From contig NZ_PPHF01000169.1 in the NCBI RefSeq assembly GCF_002904335.1, positions 42,423-106,422 on the forward strand: DNA of 64,000 nt, in the 5' to 3' direction. Shown in pieces: positions 7,603-16,396 of the stretch. Source of the stretch: Amycolatopsis sp. CA-126428. Its GTDB lineage: Bacteria > Actinomycetota > Actinomycetes > Mycobacteriales > Pseudonocardiaceae. Below the pieces are notes generated by a model, which worked only from the letters and a program-made list of their open reading frames with translations, was not told the DNA's origin and searched no databases. The translations under genes were made by a program, and so were the position numbers. Every line of letters begins with the position of its first letter. Within the stretch, counting starts at the first letter, position 1.

Positions 7603-10137
7603 CTAACTGGCCGCCAGCAAGTTGGCGCACCGGATGAGCCCGATGTGGGAATAGGCCTGCGGATGATTGCCCAGCGACCGTTCCGCGATCGGGTCGTACT
7701 GCTCCGGCAGCAGGCCGGTCGGGCCGGCCGCCGCGACGATCTGGTCGAACAGCTCCTGCGCCTCGGTGCGGCGCCCGGTGAGCAGGTACGCCTCGATCAG
7801 CCACGCCGCGCAGATGTGGAAGCCGCCCTCGCCGCCCGGCAGGCCGTCGTCGCGGCGGTAACGGTACACAGTGGACCCACTGCGCAGCTCCGCCTCGATC
7901 GCGGTCACCGTCTGCTGGAAGCGCTCGTCGGCCGGGTCGATCAGGCCGGTGAGCCCGACGAACAGCGAGGCCGCGTCGAGGTCCGTGCCGTCGTAGGCCG
8001 TGGTGAACGCCTGGACCTCGTCGTTCCAGCCGTGCGTCAGGACGTCGGCCTTGATCTCCTCGCGCAGGCCGTGCCAGTTGCCCGGGATCTCCCGGCCGTA
8101 CTGCTCGCCCAGCTTGATCGCGCGGTCGATCGTCACCCAGCACATGACCCGCGAGTAGACCCGGTGGCGCGGCACGTGCCGCTCCTCCCAGATCCCGTGG
8201 TCCGGCTCGTTCCAGCGCCGCGTCACGGCTTCCGCCATCGCGCGCACCATCTGCCAGTCCTCGTCGCGCAGCTCGTGGCGCGCCGCCGCGAGCGTCTGCA
8301 CGAGCTCGACGACCGGGCCGAAGACGTCCAGCTGCACCTGGTGGTTCGCCAGGTTGCCGACCCGGACCGGGCGGGAACCGGCATAACCGGGCAGGGATTC
8401 GATGACCGCTTCGGCGCCGATGACGCTGCCGGCGAGGGTGTACAGCGGGTGCAGCCGCTCCGGGCCGGCCAGCGTGGCGAGCACGCCGTGCAGCCACCGC
8501 AGGTAGCCCTCGGCCTCCTCGATCGAGCCCAGGTGCACGAGCTCCCGCACGGTCATCGCGGCGTCGCGGATCCAGCAGTAGCGGTAGTCCCAGTTGCGGA
8601 CGCCGCCGATCTCCTCCGGCAGCGACGACGTCGCCGCCGCCAGCACGCCACCGGTGTCGGTGTTGACCAGGCCGCGCAGCGTCAGCGCGGACCGCAGCAC
8701 CAGGTCGGTCTGCACCTTGGGCAGCTGCAGCTTCGACGTCCACTCGCTCCAGTAGCGGCCCGCGCGGTCCCGGCGTTCCACTTCGGACAGTTCGTGCGGG
8801 CCGAGGTCCGTGGTGCCGCAGCGCAGCTCCAGCACGACCGGCCGGGTCGGTGTCGGCTGCACCAGCGCGGACGCGGTGTCGTGCAGGCCGTCGGAGGTGA
8901 TGGTCCACTCCACGCCCGGCGAGTACAGCACGAACGGCTCCGACGTGCCGAGCACCCGGACGCCGCCTTCGGTGACCTCGAGCTTCACCGGCACGCCGCC
9001 GAACTCGGGGCGCGGCGCGAACTTGACGCTCGCCGCCGCTTCGCCCGAGATCACGCGCACGAGGTCCGTCCGGTGCGGCGCGCTCTCCGGCTCGAGGTAG
9101 TCGGTGACGAGCAGGCGCGACCAGCGCGTCTCGACCGTCATCGTGTTCGGCAGGTAGCGCTGGCCGAGCGGGAGGCCGTTGCGGTGCGGCTTGATGGAGA
9201 AGTGGCCGGCGCCCTCGCCGCCGAGGAGGTCGGCGAACACCGCGGGCGCGTCCGGCCCGGGGTGGCACAGCCAGGTCAGCTTGGCGTCCGGCGTCAGCAG
9301 CGCGACCGAGCGCTCGTTGGCCAGCAGCGACAGCCGCTCGATCGGCGGGGCCGACTCGCCGTACAGCCAGTTGCGGCGCTCCTCGAGGAGGAAGCCGAGG
9401 ACCAGCGCGACGTCCACGGTGTCGGGCACCCGGAACGCGGCGAGGGTCTCCCCGTCGCCGACCTTGATGCCCAGGTCCGGGCCGGACAGGCGGGCGAACG
9501 CCTTCTCGTCGGTGACGTCGTCGCCGAGGAAGATCGCGGCCGTGGCGCCCACCTGGTGGCGGAGGATGTCCAGTGCGTGGCCTTTGTCCGTTTGGACGAC
9601 CGCCAGCTCGACCACCTCCTTGCCGTCGGTGGTCGACACGCCCTCCCACGTGGACGGTCCGGAGTGGACGTCCGCGAGCACGCGGCGGCCCGCCTCGTGC
9701 TCGGCGCGCCGGACGTGCACCGCGATGCTCGCCGGCTTGACCTCCAGCGACACGCCCGGGACGTCCAGCACGAGTTGTTCGAGCTCGGCCTCCAGCCGCC
9801 GGTGCAGCCCCCGCGCCTTCTCGTCGAGGGCGTGGATGAAGCCGATGTCGAACTCCGAGCCGTGGCTGCCGACGAGGTTCACCTCGGACGGCAGCCGGGA
9901 GAGCGTGGCCAGGTCACGCAGCGCGCGGCCGGAGATGACCGCCGTGGTGGTCTCGTGCAGGCCGGCGAGCGATCGGAGGGCCCCGACGGACTCGGGCAAC
10001 GGGCGTGCCTCGTCCGGGTTGAGCGTGATGGGTGCCAGCGTGCCGTCGTAGTCGCAGGCGACCAGCAGACGCGGAGTACGGGCGATCTGGACGATCGCGC
10101 GCCGTAGCTCGGCGGGCAGGGCCTCGGCAGTCAACAC
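7603..10137 (-). CDS. Fusion of trehalose-6-phosphate phosphatase and GH15 hydrolase
   Basis: 844 residues in two enzyme halves. Residues 1 to about 250 are an OtsB-type HAD phosphatase with DYDGT at 29-33 (nucleophile and acid Asp), SGR near 69 and GDDVTDE at 205-211. They would convert trehalose 6-phosphate to trehalose. Residues from about 265 form a GH15 domain (TWLCHPG, RNWDYRYCWIRDAAMT, GWNDEVQAFTTAYDG, NHPQAYSHIGLI), the family of glucoamylases and actinobacterial trehalases. The start is GTG 10137 or the next codon TTG 10134; the GAGGAGG site fits the second better. It lies 34 bp after otsA, so synthesis and a likely degrading activity are in one operon. Confidence 0.9.
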   Translation of the reverse strand: MLTAEALPAELRRAIVQIARTPRLLVACDYDGTLAPITLNPDEARPLPESVGALRSLAGLHETTTAVISGRALRDLATLSRLPSEVNLVGSHGSEFDIGFIHALDEKARGLHRRLEAELEQLVLDVPGVSLEVKPASIAVHVRRAEHEAGRRVLADVHSGPSTWEGVSTTDGKEVVELAVVQTDKGHALDILRHQVGATAAIFLGDDVTDEKAFARLSGPDLGIKVGDGETLAAFRVPDTVDVALVLGFLLEERRNWLYGESAPPIERLSLLANERSVALLTPDAKLTWLCHPGPDAPAVFADLLGGEGAGHFSIKPHRNGLPLGQRYLPNTMTVETRWSRLLVTDYLEPESAPHRTDLVRVISGEAAASVKFAPRPEFGGVPVKLEVTEGGVRVLGTSEPFVLYSPGVEWTITSDGLHDTASALVQPTPTRPVVLELRCGTTDLGPHELSEVERRDRAGRYWSEWTSKLQLPKVQTDLVLRSALTLRGLVNTDTGGVLAAATSSLPEEIGGVRNWDYRYCWIRDAAMTVRELVHLGSIEEAEGYLRWLHGVLATLAGPERLHPLYTLAGSVIGAEAVIESLPGYAGSRPVRVGNLANHQVQLDVFGPVVELVQTLAAARHELRDEDWQMVRAMAEAVTRRWNEPDHGIWEERHVPRHRVYSRVMCWVTIDRAIKLGEQYGREIPGNWHGLREEIKADVLTHGWNDEVQAFTTAYDGTDLDAASLFVGLTGLIDPADERFQQTVTAIEAELRSGSTVYRYRRDDGLPGGEGGFHICAAWLIEAYLLTGRRTEAQELFDQIVAAAGPTGLLPEQYDPIAERSLGNHPQAYSHIGLIRCANLLAAS

Positions 10138-10171
10138 TCCTCCTCAGGAGCTCGTGCATGGGTGCGGACTG

Positions 10172-11614
10172 TCAGTCGACTCCTTCGGCACCCAACGCTT
10201 GGAGGAACGAGCGCGCCCAACGATCGACATCGTGCGTGAGGACCTGGCGACGCATGGCGCGCATCCGGCGACGGCCCTCTGCCGGGTCGAGCGTAATGGC
10301 AGCCACTAGCGCGTCCTTCACCCCGTCCAGATCGTGGGGGTTCACGAGGAATGCGCTAGAGAGCTCCGCGGCCGCACCCGCGAACTCGGACAGCACCAGC
10401 GCCCCGCCCAGATCGTGCCGCGTGGCGACGTACTCCTTGCACACCAGGTTCATGCCGTCGCGCAGCGGCGTCACCACCATGACGTCGGCGGCGGAGAAGA
10501 AACCGGCCAGCTCGGTGCGGTCCACGGACTGGTGCAGGTAGTGCACGACCGGGTGGCCGACCCGGGAGAACTCGCCGTTGATCCGGCCGACCATCTGCTC
10601 GATCTCGCCGCGCATCCGCTGGTAGTGCTCGACGCGCTCCCGGCTCGGGGTGGCGAGCTGGACGAACGTGACGTCGTCCGGCTGCAGGCGGCCCTCGTGC
10701 AGCAGCTCGTGCAGCGCCTGCAGCCGCAGGTCGATGCCCTTGGTGTAGTCGAGCCGGTCGACGCCCAGCAGGACCGTCTTGGGGTTGCCGAGGTCGCGCC
10801 GCAGCTGCGCGGCCCGCTCCTGGACGCCCTTGGTGCGGGACAGCTGGTCGAGCCCGGCGGCGTCGATGGAGATCGGGAAGGCGCCGACCCGGACGGTCCG
10901 GTCGCCGACCTGCATGGTGCCCGGCCGCGACCGGACGCCGACCGCACCGCGCGTCGACTCGAGGCCGATCAGCTGGCGGCACAGCCAGAGGAAGTTCTGC
11001 GCGCCGCCGGGACGGTGGAAGCCGACCAGGTCCGCGCCGGTGAGGCCGCGGATGATCGCGGCGCGCCACGGCATCTGCATGAACAGCTCGACCGGCGGGA
11101 ACGGGATGTGCAGGAAGAAGCCGATGCGCAGGTCCGGCCTGAGCTCGCGCAGCATGGCCGGCACCAGCTGGAGCTGGTAGTCCTGGATCCACACGGTCGC
11201 GCCGGGGGCGGCAACCTCGGCGCTGGCCTGGGCGAACCGGCGGTTCACCTTGACGTAGCTGTTCCACCACGCGCGGTCGAACACCGGGCGCTCGACGACG
11301 TCGTGGTAGAGCGGCCAGAGCGTCGCGTTGGAGAAACCTTCGTAGTAGTCGCGGACTTCGTCGGCGCTCAACGAAACCGGGTGCAGCACCAAGCCGTCGT
11401 CGTCGAACTCGTCGACGTCGACGTCGGGCACGCCCGGCCAGCCCACCCAGGCGCCCTTCCTCGACCGCAGGAACGGCTCGAGCGCCGACACCAGCCCGCC
11501 CGGGCTGGCCGTCCACCGGCGTTCGCCCTCGGCGGTGCGTTCGAGGTCCACCGGTAGCCGGTTCGCCACCACGACGAAATCGGCCTGGTTCGAGTTCTCC
11601 TTCTGGTCACTCAC
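10172..11614 (-). CDS. otsA: Trehalose-6-phosphate synthase
   Basis: A 480-residue GT20 glycosyltransferase joining glucose from a nucleotide sugar to glucose 6-phosphate. Family signatures include VVVANRLPVD near the N-terminus, GGLVSALEPFL, the WIQDYQLQLVPAMLR segment, FFLHIPFPPVELF, LGVDRLDYTKGI, and the C-terminal DGMNLVCKEYVA and LSEFAGAA nucleotide-sugar-binding motifs. Length is normal. It is first in an operon with the otsB-GH15 fusion. Trehalose here would serve as compatible solute and cell-envelope glycolipid precursor. Confidence 0.96.
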   Translation of the reverse strand: MSDQKENSNQADFVVVANRLPVDLERTAEGERRWTASPGGLVSALEPFLRSRKGAWVGWPGVPDVDVDEFDDDGLVLHPVSLSADEVRDYYEGFSNATLWPLYHDVVERPVFDRAWWNSYVKVNRRFAQASAEVAAPGATVWIQDYQLQLVPAMLRELRPDLRIGFFLHIPFPPVELFMQMPWRAAIIRGLTGADLVGFHRPGGAQNFLWLCRQLIGLESTRGAVGVRSRPGTMQVGDRTVRVGAFPISIDAAGLDQLSRTKGVQERAAQLRRDLGNPKTVLLGVDRLDYTKGIDLRLQALHELLHEGRLQPDDVTFVQLATPSRERVEHYQRMRGEIEQMVGRINGEFSRVGHPVVHYLHQSVDRTELAGFFSAADVMVVTPLRDGMNLVCKEYVATRHDLGGALVLSEFAGAAAELSSAFLVNPHDLDGVKDALVAAITLDPAEGRRRMRAMRRQVLTHDVDRWARSFLQALGAEGVD

Positions 11615-11751
11615 GTCGCCTGCTCCTCGCGTCTGGGTCGCGGCCCCAGAGTGAAACCCTATCGCGTGAGCGATGAACAGCCGGTGACCGCTATGTTACT
11701 CCGCCGATGCCCCCGCCACCGCCCTCAACGGAGGCACTTCGTGCCGCTCTG

Positions 11752-13257
11752 CTAGTCAAGACTCCGTTCGGTCGGTTCGAGCGGACCAGCCATGCGTGGT
11801 CCGGCGAACCGCCGCTCGAGCCGGCCCAGTCCGGTGCGCACCGGCTGGGCCAGCCATTCCCCGAGTACCACGCCCGCGGCCAGCGCAAGCCCGATTGCGA
11901 CGGCCGTCATGAGCGTCGAGATGTTGCCGCTCGGCTCGACCCCGATTTGGTACAGACCACGGTAGGTCGACAGGCCCGGAAGCAGGGGAGTGATCCCGGA
12001 CACGGCCACCACGAGCGGGGTGACGCCGAGCCGCCGGGCGAGCACGCCACCGCAGAACCCGACCAGCGTCGCGGCCACCGCGGACGAGCTGACGCCGTCC
12101 AGCCGGGCCAGCATGAGCGCGCCGTAGACGGCGGCCCCGATGCCGCCCGCGGCCGCCGCGACCAGCATGGCGCGCATCTTGGCGTAGCTCGCGAGCGCGA
12201 AGCACGCGGCCGCGCCGGCCCCGCCGAGCACGACGAGCGGCAGCTGCTGCGGCGTCGACCCGGTCACCTCGGGCAGCGGCGTGCGGGGCAGGCCGAGCAT
12301 GACGGCGATCCGCAGGGCGAGCACGACCCCGGCGATCAGGCCGGCCGACATCAGCGCGGTCTCCATGGTGCGGCCGGCGGCGGTGACGTTGTAGCCGGTG
12401 ATGGCGTCCTGCACGGCCGAGACGGTGGACAGCCCGGACAGCAGCACGGTGACCGCCGCCGCGACGACCAGCGTCGGCTTGTCGGTGGTGAGCACGTTGC
12501 TGCTCACGATGACCATGGCCGACAGCGTCGCGACCAGGCCGCCGATCACCTGCTGGAAGAAGAACGGCAGCCCGTAGCGGTTCACCACCCGGCCGACCCG
12601 GTCGATGACGCCGCTGATGGCGAAGGCGACGAGCGCGATGTCGAACCCGCCGCCGAGCAGGATGGTCACGAACGCGGCGACGCCGCCCCAGGACAGCGTC
12701 GCGACCCAGCGCGGGTACGGGTGCGGCGCGGAGGTGATCCGCTCCAGCTCGGTCTGCGCCTGCTCGGCACCCAGGTGCCCGCGCACGATCTTGCGGACGA
12801 GCTTCTCGGTCTCGGTCAGCCGCGTGTAGTCGAGGCTCCGGCTCCGCACGACGCGCAACGCGGTGATCGGCGTCAGGTCGGTGCCGCGGTGGCAGGTCAC
12901 GGTGATCGACGTGAAGATGACGTCGACCTCGCAGTGCGGCAGCCCGAGCGCCCCGGCGATGGCGATGATCGTCGCGGTGACGTCCGACGCGCCCGCGCCG
13001 CTGGCCATCTGGACCTCGCCGATGCGCAGGGAGAGGTCGAGGACGAAGTTGACGGTGGCCTCGTCGGGCAGCTGCGGGCCCATGGCCTCGTCGGCGTCGA
13101 CGGCGGGCAGCTCGCCGGTCGGCGCTTCGAGGACGTGCCACGGACGGCGCTTGAGGAGGTTGGGCCGGTGCGCGCGCGGCCGCTGGGCTTGCTCGGGTGG
13201 TTCCAGGAGCGGCCATCTGGTCGCCCGGCCCCCGTTGGTGCGCTCGCTGATCTTCAT
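11752..13257 (-). CDS. ThrE-type threonine/serine exporter
   Basis: 501 residues from ATG 13257, which has GAGGAGG seven bases upstream; longer in-frame starts lack a ribosome site. The first part (FVLDLSLRIGEVQMASGAGASDVTATIIAIAGALGL, TRLTETEKLVRKI) is the conserved cytoplasmic domain of ThrE/ThrP exporters. The rest has about ten transmembrane helices, including VVAVSGITPLLPGLSTYRGL, a typical pore motif. The predicted role is efflux of small amino acids such as threonine and serine. It is monocistronic, divergent from tRNA-Thr. Confidence 0.88.
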   Translation of the reverse strand: MKISERTNGGRATRWPLLEPPEQAQRPRAHRPNLLKRRPWHVLEAPTGELPAVDADEAMGPQLPDEATVNFVLDLSLRIGEVQMASGAGASDVTATIIAIAGALGLPHCEVDVIFTSITVTCHRGTDLTPITALRVVRSRSLDYTRLTETEKLVRKIVRGHLGAEQAQTELERITSAPHPYPRWVATLSWGGVAAFVTILLGGGFDIALVAFAISGVIDRVGRVVNRYGLPFFFQQVIGGLVATLSAMVIVSSNVLTTDKPTLVVAAAVTVLLSGLSTVSAVQDAITGYNVTAAGRTMETALMSAGLIAGVVLALRIAVMLGLPRTPLPEVTGSTPQQLPLVVLGGAGAAACFALASYAKMRAMLVAAAAGGIGAAVYGALMLARLDGVSSSAVAATLVGFCGGVLARRLGVTPLVVAVSGITPLLPGLSTYRGLYQIGVEPSGNISTLMTAVAIGLALAAGVVLGEWLAQPVRTGLGRLERRFAGPRMAGPLEPTERSLD

Positions 13258-13437
13258 GATCCATCCACCTCCTCGCTCGTTCCCCGATGACCATCGACGG
13301 CTACCCGCCGACCGTTGCACGGATCATGGAGTGGCGTCCACCACGTTGGTCCATGGTCGCCTGGACCTGCGGATCTTGCCTCCCGAACGGATCATGGGCG
13401 GCGGCTCGGTACACTGTGTCCGGCGCCTCGGCGCCAG

Positions 13438-13510
13438 GCCGCTATAGCTCAGCTGGTAGAGCATCTGTCTTGTAAACAGAAGGTCAGGGGTTCGAGCCCC
13501 CTTGGCGGCT
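13438..13510 (+). tRNA. tRNA-Thr (TGT)
   Basis: A full 73-nt cloverleaf. Acceptor GCCGCTA pairs with TGGCGGC, the D arm is GCTC...GAGC, the anticodon stem TCTGT/ACAGA encloses loop CTTGTAA (anticodon TGT), and the T arm is AGGGG-TTCGAGC-CCCCT. The discriminator base is T and CCA is not encoded. Confidence 0.96.
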
Positions 13511-13621
13511 CCGAAGAACAAGCCGGCGCGTAGTCGCGTTCGTGCGAGCCGCCGCGTGCTCCCCCTCCGAAGACCGCCGAATGGACTAGTCTGAGCCGGG
13601 AAGAGCGGCGGGGGTGCGGGG

Positions 13622-14578
13622 ATGCTGGAAGGGCTGCTGTCGACCGAAGCGGGAGCGCTTTACGACGCCATGGTGCGGTCCGGGCCGGTGCCGCTGGACG
13701 ATCCGCGGGCCACGACTCCCGAGATGCAGGAGCTGGTCGACCGGGGGTTCGTCCGCCGGGACTACCGCGATGACCCGGTGCTGGCGCCGATGGAACCGGT
13801 GCGGGCGGTCGATCACGCCATCCTCGGCGCGCAGCAGCGGCTGGTCGAGCAGCAGCGGCAGATCCTCGCGGCGCGTCAGCAGCTGGACGTGCTCCAGACC
13901 GTCTACCGGGCGGCCTACGGCGGCGGGAGCGACGCCGCCGTCGAGGTGCTGTCCGACCCGCAGCGGATCGGTGCCCTCTCCCTCGAACTGTGCCTGTCCG
14001 CGAAGGAGGAGTTCCTCACCTTCACCACGCGGCACTTCAAGCGCAAACCCGACGCGAACACGGCGATGGCCCTGCCCGACGCGGTGACCGAACGCGGAGT
14101 GCGGCTGCGCAACGTCTACGAGCGCGCCGCGCTGGAGTTCGAGGGCGCGAAGGGCGTCGTCGAGGCCAGCATCGCCGCCGGCTGGAACATGCGGGTGGCG
14201 CCCGAGCTGCCGATGAAGATGGTGATCGCCGACCACCACTCGGCGCTGATGCCGCTCGATCCCAGCGGGATGGCGGGGGCGGTCTTCGTGCGCAGCCCGA
14301 CCATCGTGGCCGCGCTGCGGATGCTGTTCGAACTCGTGTGGACCCAGGCCGTGCCGATCGGCGACGGCGGCGGGCAGCAGCGCCACGGGCTGACGCCGAC
14401 CCAGGCCAAGGTGCTCGACCTGCTGGCCACCGGGATGACCGACGGCGCCATCGCGCGGCACCTCGACGTCAGCGAGCGGACCGTGCGCCGCCACGTCCAA
14501 GGCCTGCTCGACGCCCTGCAAGCCGACAACCGGGTGGCCGCGGTGCACGCGGCCACCCGGCTGGGCTGGCTCGATTAG
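13622..14578 (+). CDS. LuxR-type HTH transcription regulator
   Basis: 318 residues. The C-terminal 60 residues are a LuxR-type helix-turn-helix (LTPTQAKVLDLLATGMTDGAIARHLDVSERTVRRHVQGLLDALQADNRVAAV). The N-terminus looks like a winged-helix-like segment (LLSTEAGALYDAMVRSGPVPLDDP...) and a glutamine-rich coiled coil (AQQRLVEQQRQILAARQQLDVL). A sensor-like middle region follows (about 110-240). No receiver domain is present. A TAGTCT -10 lies about 30 bases upstream of the ATG. Its stop overlaps the stop of the convergent 51-codon peptide gene. It is a good candidate regulator for the two shared boxes at 14805 and 17817. Confidence 0.88.
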   Translation: MLEGLLSTEAGALYDAMVRSGPVPLDDPRATTPEMQELVDRGFVRRDYRDDPVLAPMEPVRAVDHAILGAQQRLVEQQRQILAARQQLDVLQTVYRAAYGGGSDAAVEVLSDPQRIGALSLELCLSAKEEFLTFTTRHFKRKPDANTAMALPDAVTERGVRLRNVYERAALEFEGAKGVVEASIAAGWNMRVAPELPMKMVIADHHSALMPLDPSGMAGAVFVRSPTIVAALRMLFELVWTQAVPIGDGGGQQRHGLTPTQAKVLDLLATGMTDGAIARHLDVSERTVRRHVQGLLDALQADNRVAAVHAATRLGWLD

Positions 14579-14730
14579 GACCAGTGGCACGTCGGCTCGC
14601 CGGCGGTCCAGATCCACACGCAGTTCGTCGGAGGCTTGCCCGTAGCCGACGCCTCGGGCGCCACCACGGTCCCGAACGCGAGCGCCGCCAGGGCCGCCGC
14701 CACCACACCGGTCACCATTCGCTTGATCAT
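14575..14730 (-). CDS. 51-residue secreted peptide with two cysteines
   Basis: A small gene with ATG at 14730 preceded by GGGGAGGACGAC. The product begins MIKRMVTGVVAAALAAL and continues FGTVVAPEASA, a classical signal peptide with an Ala-x-Ala cleavage site near residue 29. The mature part is only about 22 residues and ends CVWIWTAGEPTCHWS, so two cysteines nine residues apart could form a disulfide loop rich in Trp. It has its own promoter box at 14769-14828 and converges on the LuxR-type gene with overlapping stop codons. The role is unknown; a signalling or cell-surface peptide is possible. Confidence 0.65.
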   Translation of the reverse strand: MIKRMVTGVVAAALAALAFGTVVAPEASATGKPPTNCVWIWTAGEPTCHWS

Positions 14731-14768
14731 GTCGTCCTCCCCTGCGAAAGCAATCTCTGATGTGTGAC

Positions 14769-14828
14769 AAGTTAGGCGGCGATGTCTTACGCCGGGAGAG
14801 CAAGTCCGGCCACTGTCCGGATCCGGTC
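14769..14828 (-). promoter_or_regulatory. Promoter and operator box of the 51-residue peptide gene
   Basis: The plus strand at 14805-14828 reads TCCGGCCACTGTCCG then GATCCGGTC. On the minus strand a -10-like TAACTT (14769-14774) lies 30 bases downstream of the box. The box matches the one at 17817-17840 in 21 of 24 positions, with almost the same distance to the -10. The position relative to the start of transcription suits activator binding. Confidence 0.6.
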
Positions 14829-15006
14829 ACGCGGGGCCGGGCGGCGCCGGACCGTGGCTGCCCGGCGGTTCCTCCTCCGGTCCCGGCCCCCGTACCCAGT
14901 GCAGGCTGTCCGGTTCGGGCCACCAGCCCTGGGGGACCGGGCGGGGACCGCCGCCCGGCTCACCCCACCAGCGTCCGGCCGCTTTGTCACCCATGCTCCG
15001 GCAGGG

Positions 15007-16332
15007 CTAGGCGCCGAACGGCTGGGCCGACAGCAGCGTCTGCGTCCAGCCCTGCGTGTCGACCGGATCGGTGCCGAACCCCTGGATGTCCGAGCCGTCG
15101 AGGTCGAACGGATTGTGGTCGTGGTAGCGGTACAGCGCGCCGTCGCGGGTCTGGCCGTAGTACAGGCCGTAGCCGGGCGAGACGATCTGGTCGAACGTGC
15201 TCCACCGCTCCGCCAGCGTCGTGCCGGTCCAGGTGTAATCGGCCGCGATGTGGTACGAGCGCAGGACGCCGGTGGTGCTGATGCCGATGAGCCAGTCGTC
15301 GCCGGTGGCGGCGATGGTGCGCATGGTGAACCCGGTGCCGATCACCGCGCGCTGGCCGATCTGGTTGCTCGCGGGCTTGGGCCGGGAGACCACGTAGGAC
15401 ATCAGGGTGCTGCCGGCGATGCCGTAGAGGTGGCCGTGGCCGTCGTAGGTCAGCATGTCGTGGGTCCAGCCGCTGCCGAGCGCGACGGGGGTGCCGAGCT
15501 GCAGCGAGTTGTTGTTCGTGATGACGTCGACGCGGTAGAGCACGCCGGCGGGTGAGGTCGCGAGCACGGTGTTGAAGTTCAACGTGGCCAGCGCCTTCGG
15601 CGTGAACCCGAGGTTGTCGGACGAGACGAGGGTCTTGGTGCGGTCGCCGGTCTGCGAGTTGATCGTGCTGTAGGTCAGCCGTCCGTCGGACAGCGCGCCG
15701 TAGACCGAGACGGTGGTCGCGGCCGGGCTGCTCAGCTCGTCGACGATGCGCTGCGCGTCCGCGGCCTGCGGCTGGTAGCGCTCGGGGTAGGCGGAGCGCT
15801 GGACCCGCTGGCAGACGTCGCCGATCGGCGCGGTGCGCCAGCTGCCGTTCGGGTAGAAGTCCTGCATCACGTCCAGGAACGCGTTGGTGGCCCACGCCGG
15901 GTTGAGCCGCTGCGACTCGGTGCCCCACGAGTCGAGCTGCTGGAACAGTCCGAGGCTGGTGTGGTCGACCCGTTCGCTGATGTTTTCGAGCAGGGATTCG
16001 ACGATCGTGGTGGTGATCGCGATGACGGCCGCGCGCTCGTCCAGCCCGCGCGCCTGCACCGCGTCGATGACGGCCCGGGCGCAGGAGACCCGGTAGGGCG
16101 TCATGTGCCCTTTCAGCGTGCCGGTCAGGACGCTGTTGAGCCGGGCCGCCGAGGCGGTGTCGGCCGCGGTCGGGCCGCCGGGGACGCAGGCCGCGGTCGC
16201 GTAGGCGGCCAGCTGCTCCATCCGGACGGCCATGGCGTCGGATTCGGTGGTGGCGCTCGCGGCGGTCGCGCCCGCGGTCAGGATGGACAGCGCGGCGAGG
16301 CCCGCGGCGATCGATCTCGTGGTGGTGCGCAT
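15007..16332 (-). CDS. Secreted lysozyme-like protein with C-terminal tachylectin-like propeller
   Basis: 441 residues. There is a signal peptide (ALSILTAGATAASA). Residues 85-200 resemble a transglycosylase/lysozyme-like fold, with a likely catalytic Glu in TTTIVESLLEN (E112) followed by SLGLFQQ at 126-132. From about 209 a tachylectin-like beta-propeller repeats phrases such as VYGALSDGRLTYSTI, ATLNFNTVLATSPAGVLYRVD and WTHDMLTYDGHGHLYGI, a sugar-binding fold. The product probably acts on peptidoglycan or cell-surface glycans. It starts 65 bp after the stop of the next upstream gene, which carries the same propeller at its N-terminus, so the two are likely one transcript. Confidence 0.78.
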   Translation of the reverse strand: MRTTTRSIAAGLAALSILTAGATAASATTESDAMAVRMEQLAAYATAACVPGGPTAADTASAARLNSVLTGTLKGHMTPYRVSCARAVIDAVQARGLDERAAVIAITTTIVESLLENISERVDHTSLGLFQQLDSWGTESQRLNPAWATNAFLDVMQDFYPNGSWRTAPIGDVCQRVQRSAYPERYQPQAADAQRIVDELSSPAATTVSVYGALSDGRLTYSTINSQTGDRTKTLVSSDNLGFTPKALATLNFNTVLATSPAGVLYRVDVITNNNSLQLGTPVALGSGWTHDMLTYDGHGHLYGIAGSTLMSYVVSRPKPASNQIGQRAVIGTGFTMRTIAATGDDWLIGISTTGVLRSYHIAADYTWTGTTLAERWSTFDQIVSPGYGLYYGQTRDGALYRYHDHNPFDLDGSDIQGFGTDPVDTQGWTQTLLSAQPFGA

Positions 16333-16396
16333 GAGAACTCCAGGTGGTGGGGCGGTGCCGCGGCTCGGGGCCGCGGCACCGCGCGGAAGGGACGGA

